DNA of 55,300 nt from [Clostridium] symbiosum ATCC 14940 (lineage in GTDB: Bacteria; Bacillota; Clostridia; Lachnospirales; Lachnospiraceae). The notes beneath the pieces were generated by a model. That model searched no databases and was not told the DNA's origin. It worked only from the letters and a program-made list of their open reading frames with translations. Location of the stretch: positions 49,704-105,003 of the forward strand of contig NZ_KE992859.1 in NCBI RefSeq assembly GCF_000466485.1. Reading direction: 5' to 3'. Shown in pieces: positions 54,268 to 55,300 of this stretch; within the stretch, counting starts at the first letter, position 1, and each line of letters starts with the position of its first letter. The translations under genes and the position numbers were made by a program.

Positions 54268-54316
54268 TAAAAAGAGGGAACTGAAATCCTGAATCAAAAG
54301 ACTCTTATTCCCTCTG
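54268..54316 (-). terminator. Hairpin after the SSB gene
   Basis: On the minus strand AGAGGGAA and TTCCCTCT pair across a long loop and are followed by TTTTTATG. It lies between the ssb stop and the membrane-protein gene and probably attenuates transcription within the operon. Confidence 0.6.
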
Positions 54317-54328
54317 GTTTTCGTTCAT

Positions 54329-54928
54329 TTAGTTAAATGGCAGACTCCCATCTTCCATGCCGTCATCAATATTCATAAAGTCACCCTTGTTAGCGGCAGG
54401 TGCATTCCGCTGGGAGTTCCTGGCTGTTGATCTTGCTGCCTGTCTCGCCGGCTGCCTGGCTGGCTGCCTTGACGGTGCCTGGTTCGATTGCGACGGCAGG
54501 CTCCTCTGTGCCGGCTGACTGCTCTGCGCCGGTTGGGTTCTCTGCGCTGGCTGGCTTTGCTGATTTACCGGCGGCGTCCCCTGATTTCCGCCATCCTCAC
54601 TGCTATTTTTCTTGCTTTCTGCAAATTCCACATCATCAACAAGGTACTGCATCGAATAAACTTTTACCCCTTCTTTGTTGGTATAGTTATTGTTCTGCAT
54701 TTTCCCAGTTAACAACAGCTTCAGTCCTTTTCTTCCAAAACGCTCCAGCAGCTCTGCCTTGCGGTCGAATGCCGTGCATCGGAAGAAATCCGCGTTAGGC
54801 TCTCCTTCCCGCGATCCTCTCCGGTCTACCGCAAAGTCAAACCGTGCAATCGCCATTGCACTTTCTCCCTGTGTATAAGTAATTTCCGGGTCATTGGTCA
54901 TTCTGCCTAAAAAAATGCACTTGTTCAT
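54329..54928 (-). CDS. ssb: Single-stranded DNA-binding protein
   Basis: The product is 199 residues. The N-terminal ~105 form the OB-fold (NKCIFLGRMTNDPEITYT, ARFDFAVDRRG, FFRCTAFDRKAELLERFGRK). A Gln/Pro/Ala/Arg-rich low-complexity linker repeats QPAQ and then RQPA motifs. The acidic tip ends DDGMEDGSLPFN, the protein-binding tail. It is element-encoded (ICE or plasmid type), upstream of recD2. Confidence 0.93.
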   Translation of the reverse strand: MNKCIFLGRMTNDPEITYTQGESAMAIARFDFAVDRRGSREGEPNADFFRCTAFDRKAELLERFGRKGLKLLLTGKMQNNNYTNKEGVKVYSMQYLVDDVEFAESKKNSSEDGGNQGTPPVNQQSQPAQRTQPAQSSQPAQRSLPSQSNQAPSRQPARQPARQAARSTARNSQRNAPAANKGDFMNIDDGMEDGSLPFN

Positions 54929-55218
54929 ACACTCTCTCCTTTAGCAATTATTGATTTCCCTTCTCTGCACATTAAATAAATCCACTCTTCGGTCTTTTCA
55001 TCCCAGACTTTGATGTTATGATCCAGGATACCTTCCTCAACCAGAAACAGGCGGTTCTTGTCATTCGCCTCGCTTAAAAGTTCTCTTACCCCTTCATTGG
55101 TAAGATCTGCCCCATAAAAGTGTCCTGGTAAACCTTTTACAAAGCTGTGAACCATTCCTTCCTCGCTTACCAGAAGACAGTCATATGCCTCGGCTACAGT
55201 CAGTGATAATTCTTCCAT
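54925..55218 (-). CDS. Hypothetical protein
   Basis: The product is about 97 residues from MEELSLTVAEAYDCLLVSEE, with AGGA at 6 bases. It has no membrane segment and contains LVEEGILDHNIKVWDEKTEE. It overlaps the ssb start by 4 bases, so the two are coupled. I do not recognise the family. Confidence 0.6.
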   Translation of the reverse strand: MEELSLTVAEAYDCLLVSEEGMVHSFVKGLPGHFYGADLTNEGVRELLSEANDKNRLFLVEEGILDHNIKVWDEKTEEWIYLMCREGKSIIAKGESV

Positions 55219-55300
55219 TAATGTTCCTATCCCCCTTCCTTTCAACTTAGATTAATAAACGTCCTAACCTCCTCCTAATATATAAGTGTAGGGTTTCAGT

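Noticed and set aside
55219-55300. Possible tail of a further minus-strand gene at the right edge
   Set aside because: Fewer than 30 codons are visible in any frame, and two frames are equally possible.

Overview
The window looks like the chromosome of a flagellated low-to-mid-GC Firmicute, most likely a clostridium of the Lachnospiraceae type. The clues are the single long chemotaxis/flagellar operon of clostridial gene order with FlbD, a FliY-type switch protein, CheC/CheD/CheV and a SigD-type sigma factor, strong GGAGG ribosome binding sites, and the company of clostridial ICE (integrative conjugative element) genes. I cannot name the species from sequence reading alone.

Layout. (1) 1-3060 is debris of a Tn1549-like ICE: the start of a cysteine-rich VLP gene running off the left edge, a GC-rich membrane-protein gene, two small broken AT-richer genes, a truncated XRE regulator and hairpin-rich non-coding DNA. 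(2) 3185-27738 is an almost gapless minus-strand flagellar operon, in transcription order flgB-fliE-fliF-fliG-fliH-fliI-fliJ-fliK-flgD-flgE-flbD-motA-motB-fliM-cheY-flgC-fliY-fliO-fliP-fliQ-fliR-flhB-flhA-sigD-flgF-flgG-cheC-cheD-cheV-EAL/HDOD, closed by a strong intrinsic terminator. It encodes basal body, rod, hook, export apparatus, stator, switch and adaptation proteins. Flagellin, cap, hook-filament junction, CheA/W/B/R, FliL, FlhF and FlhG are not in the window. flgC is not beside flgB but lies between cheY and fliY. (3) 27827-31473, on the same strand upstream, is a signalling trio: a methyl-accepting chemotaxis protein, a V4R-domain protein and a PAS-like/GGDEF diguanylate cyclase. This puts c-di-GMP synthesis just before the flagellar operon and a degenerate EAL protein at its end.

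(4) 31.5-38.1 kb is a graveyard: remnants of IS110-, IS1182-like and IS3-family elements, fragments of a SpaA/Cna-type adhesin and of an NAD-dependent DNA ligase, plus one apparently intact tyrosine recombinase. (5) 38.4-55.3 kb is a minus-strand accessory module of a plasmid/ICE-like element: single-stranded-DNA-binding protein, membrane protein, RecD2-type helicase, a broken DUF3560 gene, an AAA+ MoxR/CobS-type ATPase with a CobT/NorD-like VWA partner carrying an HECGH motif, a divergent tyrosine recombinase, a stand-alone RNase A-like (CdiA-CT type) toxin domain, a DNA methyltransferase, a sigma-like regulator, a PAPS-reductase-family protein and several unrecognised small proteins.

The most interesting items are the three-gene AAA+/VWA module, the orphan RNase A-like protein with its small neighbour, the displaced flgC, the V4R/GGDEF/MCP sensor cluster and the CheC with one altered phosphatase centre. 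Many gene starts were moved inward from the longest open frame to the start with the best ribosome binding site; this is stated entry by entry.
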